Shown: piece after piece, positions 62,626-62,746 of the stretch
Position numbering within the stretch: the first letter of the stretch is position 1
How the letters are laid out: each line of letters opens with the position of its first letter
DNA from: Betaproteobacteria bacterium
Lineage (GTDB): Bacteria > Pseudomonadota > Gammaproteobacteria > Burkholderiales > Rhodocyclaceae
NCBI GenBank assembly: GCA_009781175.1
Contig: WQYQ01000020.1
Span: 1 to 62,746, forward strand
Length of the DNA: 62,746 nucleotides
Reading direction: 5' to 3'
The notes under the pieces: model-generated
Database searches by the model: none
Told to the model about the DNA's origin: nothing
Seen by the model: only the letters and a program-made list of their open reading frames with translations
Program-made: the position numbers and the translations under genes

Positions 62626-62628
62626 TGA
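62041..62628 (+). pseudogene. IS30-family transposase, 3' truncated
   Basis: The N-terminal 195 residues of an IS30 transposase: the HTH domain (HLSAEERAVIMIEHGQGNSLR; RSASTVSRELARN), the YWRWSPQQIAARL and VSHETIYAAIYAHPRGELK segments, and the first catalytic Asp in GHWEGDLIKG. Full-length IS30 transposases run to about 320-380 residues. The frame ends at a stop formed by the incoming IS3-family end, so the enzyme is inactive. Confidence 0.85.
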
Positions 62629-62746
62629 ACCGCCCCGGTTTTCGCGGAGGCTCTAACTCTTGAGAGAATGGAGCCATGAGCCCAAACAACGCAAACAAAT
62701 TTTCCCCGGAAGTGCGTGAGCGCGCAGTGCGCCTGGTGCTGGAACA
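62626..62746 (+). mobile_element. IS3-family element, left end, runs off the window
   Basis: Begins with TGAACCGCCCCGG, resembling the terminal repeat of a group of IS3-family elements, followed by a short leader and the start of OrfA. It interrupts the IS30 transposase gene. Confidence 0.6.
62676..62746 (+). CDS. IS3-family OrfA, N-terminal part only
   Basis: The first 23 residues (MSPNNANKFSPEVRERAVRL...) match the start of IS3-type OrfA helix-turn-helix proteins. The window ends here, so nothing further can be said. A GGAG site lies 4 nt before the ATG. Confidence 0.65.
   Translation, partial: MSPNNANKFSPEVRERAVRLVLE

Overview
This GC-rich window looks like the chromosome of a betaproteobacterium, most likely Rhodocyclales or Nitrosomonadales. 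This is an inference from gene content and order: FmdB/DUF502/aspS/nudB, ffh/ccsA/CNNM/pilB-pilC-pilD, an exosortase-A (XrtA) type surface-glycan gene set, and a fatty-acid locus with a PsrA-like regulator. Genes are dense, with many 4-bp stop/start overlaps. No gene-free stretch exceeds about 300 bases apart from the left edge, which holds a tRNA, its terminator and a tandem repeat.

Layout. 1-330: tRNA-Met (minus) with terminator and an integrase-arm-like tandem repeat. 334-4671: small exported protein, miaB, phoH-like, ybeY (with an unusual N-terminal extension) and corC. 4673-6490: ATM1-type ABC exporter. 6600-19032: fatty-acid locus with a TetR/PsrA-like regulator and its operator, fadE, two thiolases, two bifunctional hydratase/dehydrogenases of opposite domain order, a thioesterase and FadL. 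19102-21256: beta-propeller lipoprotein and an internally deleted aldehyde dehydrogenase. 21495-23808: a YfiR-YfiN-YfiB c-di-GMP signalling operon, flanked by a 17-bp direct repeat. 24068-35464: XrtA-associated genes (amidotransferase, PLP decarboxylase, acyl-CoA ligase, two hydrolases, ACP; then a divergent aminotransferase, glycosyltransferase and GNAT-type protein); no exosortase is in the window.

35476-47456: YbiB, LEA-like lipoprotein, TrhP, VOC and cupin proteins, pyruvate-kinase-like protein, then nudB, barstar and secreted RNase, a TPR protein with a degenerate receiver domain, aspS, DUF502 and FmdB. 47616-55173: pilD, pilC, pilB, CNNM/CBS protein, cytochrome c assembly protein, ffh. 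55170-59588: acylphosphatase, SulP transporter, small membrane protein, metG. 59702-62746: a decayed RHS toxin/immunity cassette array cut by an IS30-family element, itself cut by an IS3-family element that runs off the right edge.

The most interesting signals are non-coding or mobile. (1) Three roughly 105-115 bp palindromic elements share a core resembling the neisserial Correia repeat; two of them carry compensatory changes, and one sits between two beta-oxidation genes. (2) Two short elements have hairpins at both ends, as in non-autonomous IS200/IS605 derivatives; one is inserted in frame inside the secreted RNase gene. (3) The RHS orphan array has a one-base frameshift in one toxin tail. 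All family names rest on reading motifs by eye; no search was run.
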